Shown piece after piece: positions 53,535 through 62,072 of a stretch of DNA of 64,000 nucleotides. The position numbers and the translations under genes are program-made. The notes below the pieces were generated by a model, which was given only the letters and a program-made list of their open reading frames with translations, searched no databases and was not told the DNA's origin. The stretch covers positions 1-64,000 of the forward strand of contig NZ_JADYVX010000015.1 in assembly GCF_020194175.1 (NCBI RefSeq), in the 5' to 3' direction. Every line of letters begins with the position of its first letter. The stretch's first letter is position 1. The DNA is from Bradyrhizobium sp. BRP22 (GTDB taxonomy: Bacteria; Pseudomonadota; Alphaproteobacteria; Rhizobiales; Xanthobacteraceae).

Positions 53535-54530
53535 TTGAAAAATCTCCTCACCGACATCGCAGGCGTCCGCGTCGGCCACGCCGATGACGCCGCGATCGCC
53601 TCCGGCGTCACTGCGATCATCTTTGACAAACCTGCCGTGGCGTCGATCGACGTGCGCGGCGGCGGCCCGGGCACGCGCGATGATGCGCTGCTGCAGCCGC
53701 ACAACACCGTCGATGCGGTCGACGCGATCGCGCTGTCCGGCGGCTCGGCGCTCGGCCTCGATGCTGCCGGCGGCGTGCAGGCCTGGCTTGCCGAGCAAGG
53801 CCGCGGCTTGCGCATTCGCGAGGCCGTGATCCCGATCGTGCCGGGGGCGATCTGCTTCGATCTCTTGAACGGCGGCAACAAGGCGTGGGGACGATTCCCG
53901 CCCTATCGCGATCTCGCCTATGCCGCGGCGGCGGCGGCCGGCGGCGATTTTCGGCTCGGCAGCGCCGGCGCCGGCATGGGCGCGACCACGCCCAATCTGA
54001 AGGGCGGGTTAGGCTCGGCGTCGATACAAACCGATAACGGCGTCATCGTTGCCGCGCTTGCCGTCGTCAACGCGGTCGGCACCGTCACCGTTGGCGACGG
54101 CCCGTGGTTCTGGGCCGCGCCCTTCGAGGTCGACGGGGAATTCGGCGGACGCGGTCTGCCTGCAACGTTCACGCCTGACATGCTGAAGGCGCGGCTGAAG
54201 GGCGGCCCTGCGGCGACGTCCGGCGAGAACACCACGCTAGTCGTGGTCGTGACCGATGCCGCGCTGACGAAGTCACAGGCCAAGCGGCTGGCGATGATCG
54301 CGCAGACCGGGATGGCGCGGGCGATCTATCCGGTGCATGCGCCGCTCGACGGCGACGTGGTGTTTGCGGCGGCGACCGGCGAGAAGCCGATCGATCCGCT
54401 GTTCGGCCTCACCGAGCTCGGCATGCATGCCGCCAACGCCGTGGCCCGTGCGATCGCGCGCGGTGTTTACGCGGCGACCACGCTGCCCTTTCCCGGCGCA
54501 TTGCCGAGCTGGCAGGATCGCTTTGGCTAG
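53535..54530 (+). CDS. P1-family (S58) peptidase, DmpA-like
   Basis: A 331-residue N-terminal-nucleophile hydrolase that cleaves itself into two chains; relatives are DmpA L-aminopeptidase/D-esterase and beta-aminopeptidases. The family core is GHADDAAIASGVTAI, ALSGGSALGLDAAGGVQAWL, and the cleavage site before Thr233 in SGENTTLVVV. The start is TTG with AGAGGACG upstream. Natural substrate unknown. Confidence 0.88.
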   Translation: MKNLLTDIAGVRVGHADDAAIASGVTAIIFDKPAVASIDVRGGGPGTRDDALLQPHNTVDAVDAIALSGGSALGLDAAGGVQAWLAEQGRGLRIREAVIPIVPGAICFDLLNGGNKAWGRFPPYRDLAYAAAAAAGGDFRLGSAGAGMGATTPNLKGGLGSASIQTDNGVIVAALAVVNAVGTVTVGDGPWFWAAPFEVDGEFGGRGLPATFTPDMLKARLKGGPAATSGENTTLVVVVTDAALTKSQAKRLAMIAQTGMARAIYPVHAPLDGDVVFAAATGEKPIDPLFGLTELGMHAANAVARAIARGVYAATTLPFPGALPSWQDRFG

Positions 54531-54584
54531 CAACGGAATTCAGCGACATGCGTTGAGGCTGCGGGTTCCAGCTCGGGTGCCGCA

Positions 54585-54791
54585 ATGCCATCCACTGTCA
54601 TTCGCTTCTTCCGCTACGACGCCGAAAAAAGCGAGTTGTTGGTCGTCTTCGTTACTGGACGCCGCTACATCTATGAGGATGTTCCGCCTGCTGTGGCCCA
54701 GGCGTTCGGCAAGGCATTCTCAAAGGGCCAGTTCTTCAACCACGAGATACGTGATCGCTACCGTTACCGCGAACTCAAGCAATTGGCTTAA
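54585..54791 (+). CDS. KTSC-domain protein
   Basis: A 68-residue KTSC domain: STVIRFFRYDAEKSELLVVFVTGRRYIYEDVPP, then FSKGQFFNHEIRDRYRYREL. The domain is found alone or at the end of lysyl-tRNA-synthetase-like proteins; its function is not known. Length and ATG fit a stand-alone member. Confidence 0.85.
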   Translation: MPSTVIRFFRYDAEKSELLVVFVTGRRYIYEDVPPAVAQAFGKAFSKGQFFNHEIRDRYRYRELKQLA

Positions 54792-54801
54792 ACGCGATCT
54801 G

Positions 54802-55575
54802 TCATGCATTGACCGAGAGCGAGGCCCAGGCCTGCGCCGAGATCGGCTTGGCCTGCTGCTGCACCAGTTGGTCGACGGCGTACCGCTGCACCAGCCGGTC
54901 GACGAAATTGTACGACGAGGTCGCAGCCCCCGCGGCGGACGGGTTCGCAGCCGAGGTCGCCGTCACCTTCGATCCGTCGGCATAGGTCGTGGTGGTCGTG
55001 ACCGATCCATCGCTGTTGGTCACCGAAGTGCTGGTGCCGTCGAGCGCCTGCATCAGCGCATCGGCATTGCCGCCGCCGCCGCCGCCAGCGTGATGGGAGT
55101 GATGGCGGGCTCCACCCCTCAATGCCGAAGACATCTCGCCGAGCGTGACGTTGCCGTCGCCATCCTTATCCAGCTTGGAGAACACGTCATCGGCCTTCGC
55201 CAGATTGGTCCCGCCGGCGCCGAGCGCATCCTCGAATTCGGATTTCGTGATGTTGCCGTCACCGTCGCCATCGATCTGCCCAAACAAATCGTTCAGCGCA
55301 TCCGAGCGACTCTTGGTCGAGGCACCCGTGCCGGTCGAAGCCTGGCTCTGCGCATCGAGCAGCGCGCTCATCGTCTCCGGCGCGATCGGCGCAGAGCTGC
55401 CGGCCGATCCGGAACTTGGGGCCGCGCCTGTCGAAGCCGACGCGCTGCCGGAAATATCGAAGATCTTGCCGGCGTCCTGGGTCTGGCCGGCGGGCTTTGC
55501 CTGCGACGTCTTCGACGACGTCAGCGACTTCAGGAGATCGATGGCCGACGACGCAGCGCCAAGGGCGAACAGCAT
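54802..55575 (-). CDS. EF-hand calcium-binding protein
   Basis: A 257-residue protein. The N-terminal 90 residues are Ser/Ala/Thr-rich and hydrophobic at the start. Two EF-hand loops follow: Asp102-Glu113 (DGDGDGNITKSE) and Asp136-Glu147 (DKDGDGNVTLGE). A His/Gly stretch (ARHHSHHAGGGGGG, 157-170) may bind metal. The C-terminal part has Thr/Ser-rich and VDRLVQRYAVDQLVQQQ segments. An ATG at 55575 with GGAG upstream is preferred to a TTG at 55593. Likely a Ca2+-responsive or secreted protein. Confidence 0.75.
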   Translation of the reverse strand: MLFALGAASSAIDLLKSLTSSKTSQAKPAGQTQDAGKIFDISGSASASTGAAPSSGSAGSSAPIAPETMSALLDAQSQASTGTGASTKSRSDALNDLFGQIDGDGDGNITKSEFEDALGAGGTNLAKADDVFSKLDKDGDGNVTLGEMSSALRGGARHHSHHAGGGGGGNADALMQALDGTSTSVTNSDGSVTTTTTYADGSKVTATSAANPSAAGAATSSYNFVDRLVQRYAVDQLVQQQAKPISAQAWASLSVNA

Positions 55576-55830
55576 GAGAGGGAACTCCGACAATGCCGCG
55601 TGAGCGGCGGCCCAACACCTGCGCGGCTGGCGAGCAAGCGTCGTGCCATGGCGAAAAGCCCTTTAAAATCGGCATTTCGCGCACACAAACGCCTTCGTGG
55701 AAGCCGGCAATTGCTGCCGCTCCGGCAGTTTTTTCCTGCCCGCGACTTCCCTCCTGTGCATTGCCCGGCATCAGCATGCATGTTAGGCGGAGCCATCCCG
55801 CTCGCTACAGAGATGCCTTGGGAGACGTCC

Positions 55831-56532
55831 ATGTCCCAGTCCTTCACACCACGTCCGCTGGTGATCGCGCCGTCGATCCTGGCGTCGGATTTCTCGAAGC
55901 TCGGCGAAGAAGTCCGTGCCGTCGACCAGGCCGGCGCCGACTGGATCCATCTCGACGTCATGGACGGGCATTTCGTGCCGAACATTTCCTACGGCCCCGA
56001 TGTCATCAAGGCGATGCGACCGCACACCAGGAAGATCTTCGACGCGCATCTGATGATCTCGCCCTGCGACCCCTATCTCGAGGCGTTCGCGAAGGCGGGA
56101 TGCGACCACATCACGGTGCATGCGGAGGCCGGCCCGCACTTGCATCGTTCGCTGCAGGCGATCCGCGCGCTCGGCAAGAAGGCGGGCGTCTCGATCAATC
56201 CGGCGACGCCGGCCGGTGCGATCGAGCATGTGCTCGATCTGATCGACCTGGTGCTGGTGATGACGGTCAATCCGGGGTTCGGCGGCCAGGCCTTCATCCG
56301 CTCCGTGCTCGGCAAGGTCAGCGACATCAGGGCGATGACCGCGGGACGGCCGATCGACATCGAGGTCGATGGCGGCGTCGCGCCCGATGTATCGGGAGAA
56401 CTGGCGGCGGCCGGCGCCAATGCGTTTGTCGCCGGCTCCGCCGTATTCAAGGGCGGCACGATGGAGGCGTACAAGGCCAACATCGCCGCGATCCGCAATG
56501 CGGCGGCGCTGGCGCGCGGCGAAGCGATCTAG
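55831..56532 (+). CDS. rpe: Ribulose-phosphate 3-epimerase
   Basis: A 233-residue TIM-barrel enzyme that interconverts ribulose-5-phosphate and xylulose-5-phosphate. Key motifs are IAPSILASDFSKLGEEV, HLDVMDGHFVPN (acid and metal ligands), VMTVNPGFGGQ and EVDGGV. GGGAGACGTCC precedes the ATG at 55831. Its stop codon overlaps the stop of the opposite kinase gene by two bases. The gap 55576-55830 shows no feature I recognise. Confidence 0.96.
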   Translation: MSQSFTPRPLVIAPSILASDFSKLGEEVRAVDQAGADWIHLDVMDGHFVPNISYGPDVIKAMRPHTRKIFDAHLMISPCDPYLEAFAKAGCDHITVHAEAGPHLHRSLQAIRALGKKAGVSINPATPAGAIEHVLDLIDLVLVMTVNPGFGGQAFIRSVLGKVSDIRAMTAGRPIDIEVDGGVAPDVSGELAAAGANAFVAGSAVFKGGTMEAYKANIAAIRNAAALARGEAI

Positions 56533-57926
56533 CTCGAACGCGGGCGCACCACGGTGACCGTGCACGGCGCCTCCGCCGCCACCTTCGCCGAGACGCTGCC
56601 CAGCAAGGTGCGCAGCATGGAATCCTGCCGCGCGCCGATCACGATGTGATCGACCTGATTGGCCTCCGCGAATTCCAGGATGGCCGCGGCGGGATCGATC
56701 GCTTCCAGCACATGCACCGACAGCCGGTTCTCGTCCAGCTTCAGCGAGGACGCCCAGTGCCGCAGCGCGACCAGGCGGTCGACATGCTTGTTGTTGCCCT
56801 TCTCATCCAGCGTCCGGTCGATGGTGACGAGGCCCAGCTTGAGCACGTTGACGCAAGCGAGCCGGGCTTGCGGCAGGGTTGCGAGAATCCGCTCCGTGGT
56901 GACGCGCAGGGCCTCGTTCAGCGGGCCCGACGTCGCCGTCGTATCGATCGCAACCACCAGGATTGGGCTCGACGCCAGTTGCACGGCAACGTCGGACTTC
57001 GGCTTCGGCTGCCACGCCCCGCGATTGAAGCGGCGGCGCATCACCGTCGCGAACGGATCGCGCTCGTGCCGTTCGGCGCGCGCGGTCAGCTTGACCTGGT
57101 CGGGGTTGCCGAGATCGAAGGCGAGCTGCGAGGCGGTCGGATAGCGCCAGGCGGGCTCGATCTCCAGACATCGCAGTACGATCTCCTGCAGCCAGGGCGG
57201 ATAGTCGGCCCTGAGCTTGCGCGGCGGATAGGGATCGCGCCACAGCCGCCGGCGCATGCCGCGCAGCGTTTCGCTCTCACCGAACGGCCGCACCCCGGTG
57301 GTGAAGAAATACAGGAGCACGCCGAGCGAAAACAAATCGCTGCGCGGATCGTCGCGCACCCCGAGCAGCCGCTCCGGCGCCATATAGGGCGCGGTGCCGT
57401 AAGGCAGGCGAAATTCTTCCTGCAGGAGATCGGGCAGATGTTCGTGATGCGACAGGCCAAAATCGATCAGCACCGCCTCGCCGCTCTCGCGGAACATGAT
57501 GCTGCTCGGCTTGACGTCGTGATGGATGACGCTCTGCCTATGCAGCGCCGACAGGGCCGAGGCGATCTTGATCCCGAGCCCCCTCGCCTCCTCGTAAGCG
57601 ATCGGCAGATCGTCGAGCCGCTTGTAGAGCGTCTGGCCCGGGATGCGCTCCATCACGACATAGGCCTGGCGCGCGAAATCGCCGGTGCCGAAGCAGGCCG
57701 GCACATGCGGCCCCGACAATCGCGGCAGGATCATCTGCTCCATCTCGAAGCTGACGATGGCGGCGGGATCCTCGCCTTCCGAGACCCGCGGCACCTTCAT
57801 CAGCAGCGGCACGTCGATGCCGGGATGGGTGACGCTCCACAGCGTCGCCATGCCGCCGCGATGCACGCACTCGCCGATGGTGAAGCCATCGAGGATCGTG
57901 CCCGGCTGCATGGAGATTTTCGCCAT
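56529..57926 (-). CDS. Ser/Thr protein kinase fused to a UspA domain
   Basis: A 465-residue protein. Residues 1 to about 275 form a Hanks-type kinase: glycine loop GECVHRGGMATLW, Lys44 (LLMK), catalytic loop IHHDVKPSS (134-142, with HHD in place of HRD), IDFG (154-157) and APE (183-185). Residues about 325-465 form a universal stress protein domain ending VIGARQDSML..TVTVVRP. No membrane helix is visible. It is 4 bases after a metallophosphoesterase gene. Targets are unknown; opposing phosphatase and kinase activities are inferred. Confidence 0.85.
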   Translation of the reverse strand: MAKISMQPGTILDGFTIGECVHRGGMATLWSVTHPGIDVPLLMKVPRVSEGEDPAAIVSFEMEQMILPRLSGPHVPACFGTGDFARQAYVVMERIPGQTLYKRLDDLPIAYEEARGLGIKIASALSALHRQSVIHHDVKPSSIMFRESGEAVLIDFGLSHHEHLPDLLQEEFRLPYGTAPYMAPERLLGVRDDPRSDLFSLGVLLYFFTTGVRPFGESETLRGMRRRLWRDPYPPRKLRADYPPWLQEIVLRCLEIEPAWRYPTASQLAFDLGNPDQVKLTARAERHERDPFATVMRRRFNRGAWQPKPKSDVAVQLASSPILVVAIDTTATSGPLNEALRVTTERILATLPQARLACVNVLKLGLVTIDRTLDEKGNNKHVDRLVALRHWASSLKLDENRLSVHVLEAIDPAAAILEFAEANQVDHIVIGARQDSMLRTLLGSVSAKVAAEAPCTVTVVRPRSS

Positions 57927-57930
57927 CGCG

Positions 57931-58671
57931 CTATCGGCCGGCAAACAGGCGATCGGCAAGCCAGTCCGGCAGGCCATTGTCGCGGATCCGCCCCGCCGCC
58001 GCCTCGATATCGTAGGGCGCGCGATGATAGGTGATCTCCCGCCTCTCGGTGTCGAACATGGCGAAAGCGGCTGCGGGGTTGCCGTCGCGGGGCTGGCCGA
58101 CCGAGCCGAGCACCGCAAGCCAGCGCCGGCCGGCCAGGAGTTGCACGGCTACGCCCGTGGTCGGCACGAAACTCGTCATCTTCGCCGTCGACGACATCGA
58201 ATAGAGCGCGGGACGGTGGATATGACCGCAAAAGGTGATCTGGGCGTCCGCAGCCATCATGCTGCGCGCGGCGTCCGAAGCATCGCGCACGTAGCGCCAT
58301 TTGGTCGGGCTCGACGCCTCGGAATGGACGTAGAGGCGGTCGTCCTCTTGATGCATCAGGGGCAGTTCGGCGAGGAAGCGCCGCTGCGCCGCGCCGAGCC
58401 TGCCACGGGTCCACTCGATCACCGCCTGGGCTTCGGCGTTCATCGCGTCGTTGTCGATGCCGATGGCACTGTCGTGATTGCCACGCACGGCGACCGCGCG
58501 GTCCTCGACTAGCGCCTTGACGGTGTCGACGACCCATTCGGGGTCGGCGCCATAGCCGACCAAATCGCCGAGCAGGATGAATCTTTCCGCGCCTTGCGCA
58601 CGCGCAGCCTCGAGACAGGCACTAAACGCCTGCCGGTTGCCGTGGATGTCCGCAAACAGCGCGAGCCGCAC
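57931..58671 (-). CDS. Metallophosphoesterase
   Basis: A 246-residue calcineurin-like phosphoesterase. Metal-binding motifs in order are LFADIHGNRQA, LLGDLVGYG, RGNHD and CGHIHRPAL. A GTG start at 58671 is supported by GGGGAGG 5 bases upstream. The spacing of motifs suits protein phosphatases or YfcE/DR1281-like enzymes. It is directly upstream of the kinase-UspA gene, implying paired control of phosphorylation. Confidence 0.88.
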   Translation of the reverse strand: MRLALFADIHGNRQAFSACLEAARAQGAERFILLGDLVGYGADPEWVVDTVKALVEDRAVAVRGNHDSAIGIDNDAMNAEAQAVIEWTRGRLGAAQRRFLAELPLMHQEDDRLYVHSEASSPTKWRYVRDASDAARSMMAADAQITFCGHIHRPALYSMSSTAKMTSFVPTTGVAVQLLAGRRWLAVLGSVGQPRDGNPAAAFAMFDTERREITYHRAPYDIEAAAGRIRDNGLPDWLADRLFAGR

Positions 58672-58763
58672 ATCGTCCTCCCCAGCCAATTCTGGCGGGC
58701 CCAACCGCATTGGTTTTGATGGATATCAACACGGGCGGAAGGCGCCCGCAAATAGACTGGGAG

Positions 58764-59360
58764 TTAGCGCTTGGGACAGGCCTCGAGCCCGCGGAACAAC
58801 AGTGCCAGCAACGCGTCCGTGCGCTCCTGCAGCTCCGGCTCGCCCCATTCGTCGGAATGGGCCGGATGATGGAGGCGGCTCGTCGCCTCGAAGATCGCGC
58901 GAGCCGTTGCCTTGGGATCATCGACCTCGAATACACCCTGCGCGACACCGTCGGACAGGATCTGCGCGATCTGGTCCACCAGGCAGTCCTTGTGCCCCTT
59001 GACCACGACACAGGCCTCGCGCGCCAGCGTCAGATAGGTGCGAAACATCTCGGGATCGTCGGCAAAGCGGGCTTGTTTGGTCGCGAACAGTGTACGCAGC
59101 CAGCGATCGAGCCGCGCTTTCGCAGGGCCGCTACTCGCCGCGATCTCCTGCAACGGGGCTTTGGCCCGGTCGAGCCATCGCTTTGCCACGGCCTCACGCA
59201 GCGAAGCCTTGCTCGGGAAGTGCCGATAGACGCTGCCGTGGCTCACATCGAGCGCACGTGCAACGTCCACCACGGTTGCTTTGGCAATCCCATAACGCCG
59301 CAGGACGTCCTCGGTGACCTCCAGGATTCGCTCAGGAGTCAAGACGACTGCTTCGTTCAT
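58764..59360 (-). CDS. TetR-family regulator
   Basis: A 198-residue repressor with a helix-turn-helix (RILEVTEDVLRRYGIAKATVVDVARALDVSHGSVYRHFPSKASLREAV) and a C-terminal domain of the TetR_C group. It lies upstream of the phosphoesterase-kinase operon in the same direction, with 92 bases between, so it may regulate that or its own gene. No palindrome was found near its start. Confidence 0.88.
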   Translation of the reverse strand: MNEAVVLTPERILEVTEDVLRRYGIAKATVVDVARALDVSHGSVYRHFPSKASLREAVAKRWLDRAKAPLQEIAASSGPAKARLDRWLRTLFATKQARFADDPEMFRTYLTLAREACVVVKGHKDCLVDQIAQILSDGVAQGVFEVDDPKATARAIFEATSRLHHPAHSDEWGEPELQERTDALLALLFRGLEACPKR

Positions 59361-59719
59361 GGCTTCACCCTATCCCCACCTGTTGGGCATTTCCATTCCG
59401 GCGGTCACGCGCACTCACGAAACGGCCCGGCCGGTCATTCAGGCAATCCTGGTTTCCAGTTTAGCGGGCCAGCTTTGCCGCCTGGGCAGCAAGGTGGCGA
59501 GCCACCTGCTGATTGAGCCAGCGCTGGATTTGTTCGGTCAAATGTAAAATCTCGATTGTCATTGTCATAGTCTCCGGCAAGTCCGTGGCCCTCGCCTTGC
59601 CTGAAACCGGTACTCGTAACTCTCCCGGATCAGACCTTTCGCGGCTGCGAGCCACAGGGCGCCCCACCCGGCGTCCGAAAATGGATATAGCAAGTCTGAC
59701 TGACAGATTTCAATATCTG
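59361..59719. other. Gap with possible 35-residue peptide
   Basis: About 360 bases. A leftward frame at 59461-59568 could encode a helical 35-residue peptide (MTMTIEILHLTEQIQRWLNQQ..AKLAR) with GGAG just upstream, but this is weak. Nothing else recognised. Confidence 0.3.
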
Positions 59720-60391
59720 TTACTCAATAATCCGTGATCTGGATGCATTCCATCCCGAGGCCGTCATACCGGTATCATGACACCTATTGCTGGTCCTTGG
59801 GCGGCATTCGGGCGGCAGCAGTGGCGTAAACGACACCTCGTCGCCCGGCCCCGGGGCGGCCATCAGCGCTCCGCCGGTCGAGGGATCGCCGCCCGACGTC
59901 TCGATCACGGCATTCGGGGTGATGTACTCCCTCGCCGCCGCGATCAGGCCGCCCTCGCCGCTGCCGAAATCGGCGGCGCGCCCGCCCTGGGGGCGTCCGG
60001 CGGCGATCTCGCTGATGGCCTTGTCGGTCTTCTGCGCCAGCGAGTCGCTGTATGGGATACGGTACGCCCTGGGGATGCCGCTCGGCCGATTGCCGTCGTC
60101 AAGCGCCTCGACCCAGAGATAGATCGAGCCCGGGTCGCCCTCGAGCGAATGCGGCTCCACGATGCGTGCCTGCAAGAGCTTGAACGAGGCCGGCACCCTG
60201 TCAATGCTCGCCCAGCCCAACAGGCCGCGCACGCCGATAAAGCTCGCAATGTAGAACGCGCTGGTCACGACCACGGCGACGGCCTTGGCCGACCAAGGCA
60301 AGCGGGCATAGACCAAAACGATCAGCAACAGCGCGCCGATCAGCGCGTAGCTGATCGAGAGCGTAAGAATGACGGACTGCAGATTGTTCAC
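59720..60391 (-). CDS. Membrane protein, third gene of MotA/TolQ-like module
   Basis: A 223-residue protein with two N-terminal helices (about 7-30 and 33-58) and a soluble, likely periplasmic C-terminal region (PASFKLLQARIVEPHSLEGDPGSIYLWVEALDDGNRPSGIPRAYRIPYSD..). The tail is Gly/Pro-rich. No family recognised. The start is GTG and overlaps the previous gene by 4 bases, so it is translated with it and probably acts with it. Confidence 0.65.
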   Translation of the reverse strand: MNNLQSVILTLSISYALIGALLLIVLVYARLPWSAKAVAVVVTSAFYIASFIGVRGLLGWASIDRVPASFKLLQARIVEPHSLEGDPGSIYLWVEALDDGNRPSGIPRAYRIPYSDSLAQKTDKAISEIAAGRPQGGRAADFGSGEGGLIAAAREYITPNAVIETSGGDPSTGGALMAAPGPGDEVSFTPLLPPECRPRTSNRCHDTGMTASGWNASRSRIIE

Positions 60392-61059
60392 GGGCGAGAC
60401 ATCCTGACGCCTGTCTTCGGATCGAGATCCGCGCCGTTCGCGCGAACGTTGCGGAAGGTCTCCATCAGCGATTTCTGCCGCTGCTGGACGTCAACCACCT
60501 TGCCTTCGCCATCGAGCCAGAAGCGCAGCGCGGTTTTTTCGTCGCCCGTGTGATCGAGCATCAGCTTGTTGTCGAAGATCACCTGGGCGGTCGGATTGAG
60601 TTTCTGCACCTTCACGCTCACCGTGACCGGCTGCCCGGTCGTCGCCTGAAAATGCGAGACGTTGACGGTGTATTCGCCGGGGATGATGCCACGCACCGTG
60701 ACGATCTCTTCGCGGATCGGCGACGCAATCTTCTTGCCGTTGACGACGATGAAATCATTGGCGCCGCCGCGATCATCGCGGTCGAGGGTGAGGAAGCCGG
60801 CTTCGCGGCGACGGTACCAGGCGATATTGCCCGCCGGATCCTGCACGAACAGATCGAGGTCATCAGGGTGATTGTCCGGCCAGTCCATCGTGATGATGAA
60901 TTCGGCCTTGGAGTCGATCTTGCCCTCCTTCGACTCCGGCGAGACCGCAAGCAGCGCGAGGAAGAACAGGAAGGCAATGACCTGCAGCGCCTTGAACAGC
61001 ATCACGCCGAGCGGATCGAAGTGCTCCTCCCGCGGATAGAGGCCGAACTCATCCATCAT
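60388..61059 (-). CDS. Single-pass protein with periplasmic beta-sandwich domain, second gene of the module
   Basis: A 223-residue protein. Asp15 lies at the mouth of a single helix (about 17-39; FDPLGVMLFKALQVIAFLFFLALL), a layout like ExbD/TolR/MotB. The periplasmic part carries DDLDLFVQDPAGN (66-78) and DRDDRGG (93-99), which resembles DUF2135-type beta-sandwich motifs. It overlaps the channel gene by 11 bases. I do not find an ExbD domain proper; the plug-like role is inference. Confidence 0.65.
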   Translation of the reverse strand: MMDEFGLYPREEHFDPLGVMLFKALQVIAFLFFLALLAVSPESKEGKIDSKAEFIITMDWPDNHPDDLDLFVQDPAGNIAWYRRREAGFLTLDRDDRGGANDFIVVNGKKIASPIREEIVTVRGIIPGEYTVNVSHFQATTGQPVTVSVKVQKLNPTAQVIFDNKLMLDHTGDEKTALRFWLDGEGKVVDVQQRQKSLMETFRNVRANGADLDPKTGVRMSRP

Positions 61060-61810
61060 GATGGTGTTCCAAGGCCGGGGTGACGTGCGTCTCGGTCAAC
61101 ATGACGGCATCGGAAAACACCCGCTGGGTGGCGGCATCGAGCATGTAGTATTGGATCCTGACCAGGATGGAGCCGATCAGGCCGGCCAGCGTCGTGTACA
61201 TGGCCACCGCCATGCCGTCGCTCATCAGGCCCATCGACGATCGCATCGCGACCTTGTCGGCCGCATCGAGGGTCGCGATCGGCGCCAGCATGATGATGAA
61301 GCCGATGATGGTCCCGAGCAGACCGAGCTTCATCAGCGTATCGGAAACGAATGCGCCGAAGGCATTGGAGCCGCGCAACCGGTCCGCTAGCGACCTCAGC
61401 AGCAACGTCTGATCGATGCGTCCGGCGGCCTGTGCTGCGGCCTTCTTCACCAGGCTGCGGATGTGATCGCTGACAAGCCCGGCCGGCAAAACCCGCGCAT
61501 CGTCGTCGAGCCGCCTCGCGGCGCCGGGAGCCGAGAGGATCGCACGGCAGCGCCTGGCCGCTTCGCCTTCGCGCGCGATCGCGCGCGTCCGCCAGAAGCA
61601 GTGGCAGCAGGTGATGACATAGAGGACGGCGATCAGCGTCGAAATATAGGTGCGGTCCGAGGTGACCATGAGACGGAGCAACCCGTATCGCCACAGCAAG
61701 ACGGCGGCAAAAATCGAGAGCCCGGTGAAGATCATCCACAACAGCAGGACGCTTCGCTCGGAAGTGTCCTTGCCGGGCAATACAGTCTCGGCGCCAACCG
61801 TGGCACTCAT
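61049..61810 (-). CDS. MotA/TolQ/ExbB proton channel family protein
   Basis: A 253-residue inner-membrane protein with four helices (about 21-43, 54-73, 159-180, 199-222) and a cytoplasmic loop of about 85 residues between helices 2 and 3. KLGLLGTIIGFIIMLAP is the family's third-helix signature. Such proteins form pentameric proton channels that energise envelope partners. AGGGAGGGAG precedes the ATG at 61810. First gene of a three-gene overlapping operon; a typical ExbD/TolR gene is absent. Confidence 0.82.
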   Translation of the reverse strand: MSATVGAETVLPGKDTSERSVLLLWMIFTGLSIFAAVLLWRYGLLRLMVTSDRTYISTLIAVLYVITCCHCFWRTRAIAREGEAARRCRAILSAPGAARRLDDDARVLPAGLVSDHIRSLVKKAAAQAAGRIDQTLLLRSLADRLRGSNAFGAFVSDTLMKLGLLGTIIGFIIMLAPIATLDAADKVAMRSSMGLMSDGMAVAMYTTLAGLIGSILVRIQYYMLDAATQRVFSDAVMLTETHVTPALEHHHDG

Positions 61811-61991
61811 GCAGCTCCCTCCCTGAGGGCGGCCAAGAGAGACGGCCCGCAAACGGTCCCCCGGCCTTGTTAATCCGAGGCGGCAGGTTGCGTCCAAAGA
61901 CATATGCCCGCGATTCATTGGGAAAATTTCCCGAGCTGCGCCCCGCCTGCCATCTTGCAATTGGCGTCGAATAGCGGTGCTGTTACGCTGG

Positions 61992-62050
61992 ATTCTTGTT
62001 TTGGCGCGTTTTCTCGACGCGAACCGGTACCCACTTCGCTGGAAAACGCT
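61992..62050 (+). repeat. Half copy of the MITE-like element
   Basis: ATTCTTGTTTTGGCGCG through GCGAACCGGT and CCACTTCGCTGGAAAACGCT matches the right half of 10726-10832. The rest of the divergent gap 61811-62072 is otherwise featureless. It ends 22 bases before the kinase start and may influence it. Confidence 0.75.
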
Positions 62051-62072
62051 TTGGAAGCCGCGGAGTGATCGC

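Noticed and set aside
51486..53798. 770-codon leftward frame opposite the hybrid kinase
   Set aside because: Composition is that of an antisense shadow, and the kinase domains are unambiguous.
55593..58034. 813-codon forward frame across rpe and the kinase
   Set aside because: It crosses two real genes out of frame and contains no recognisable domain.
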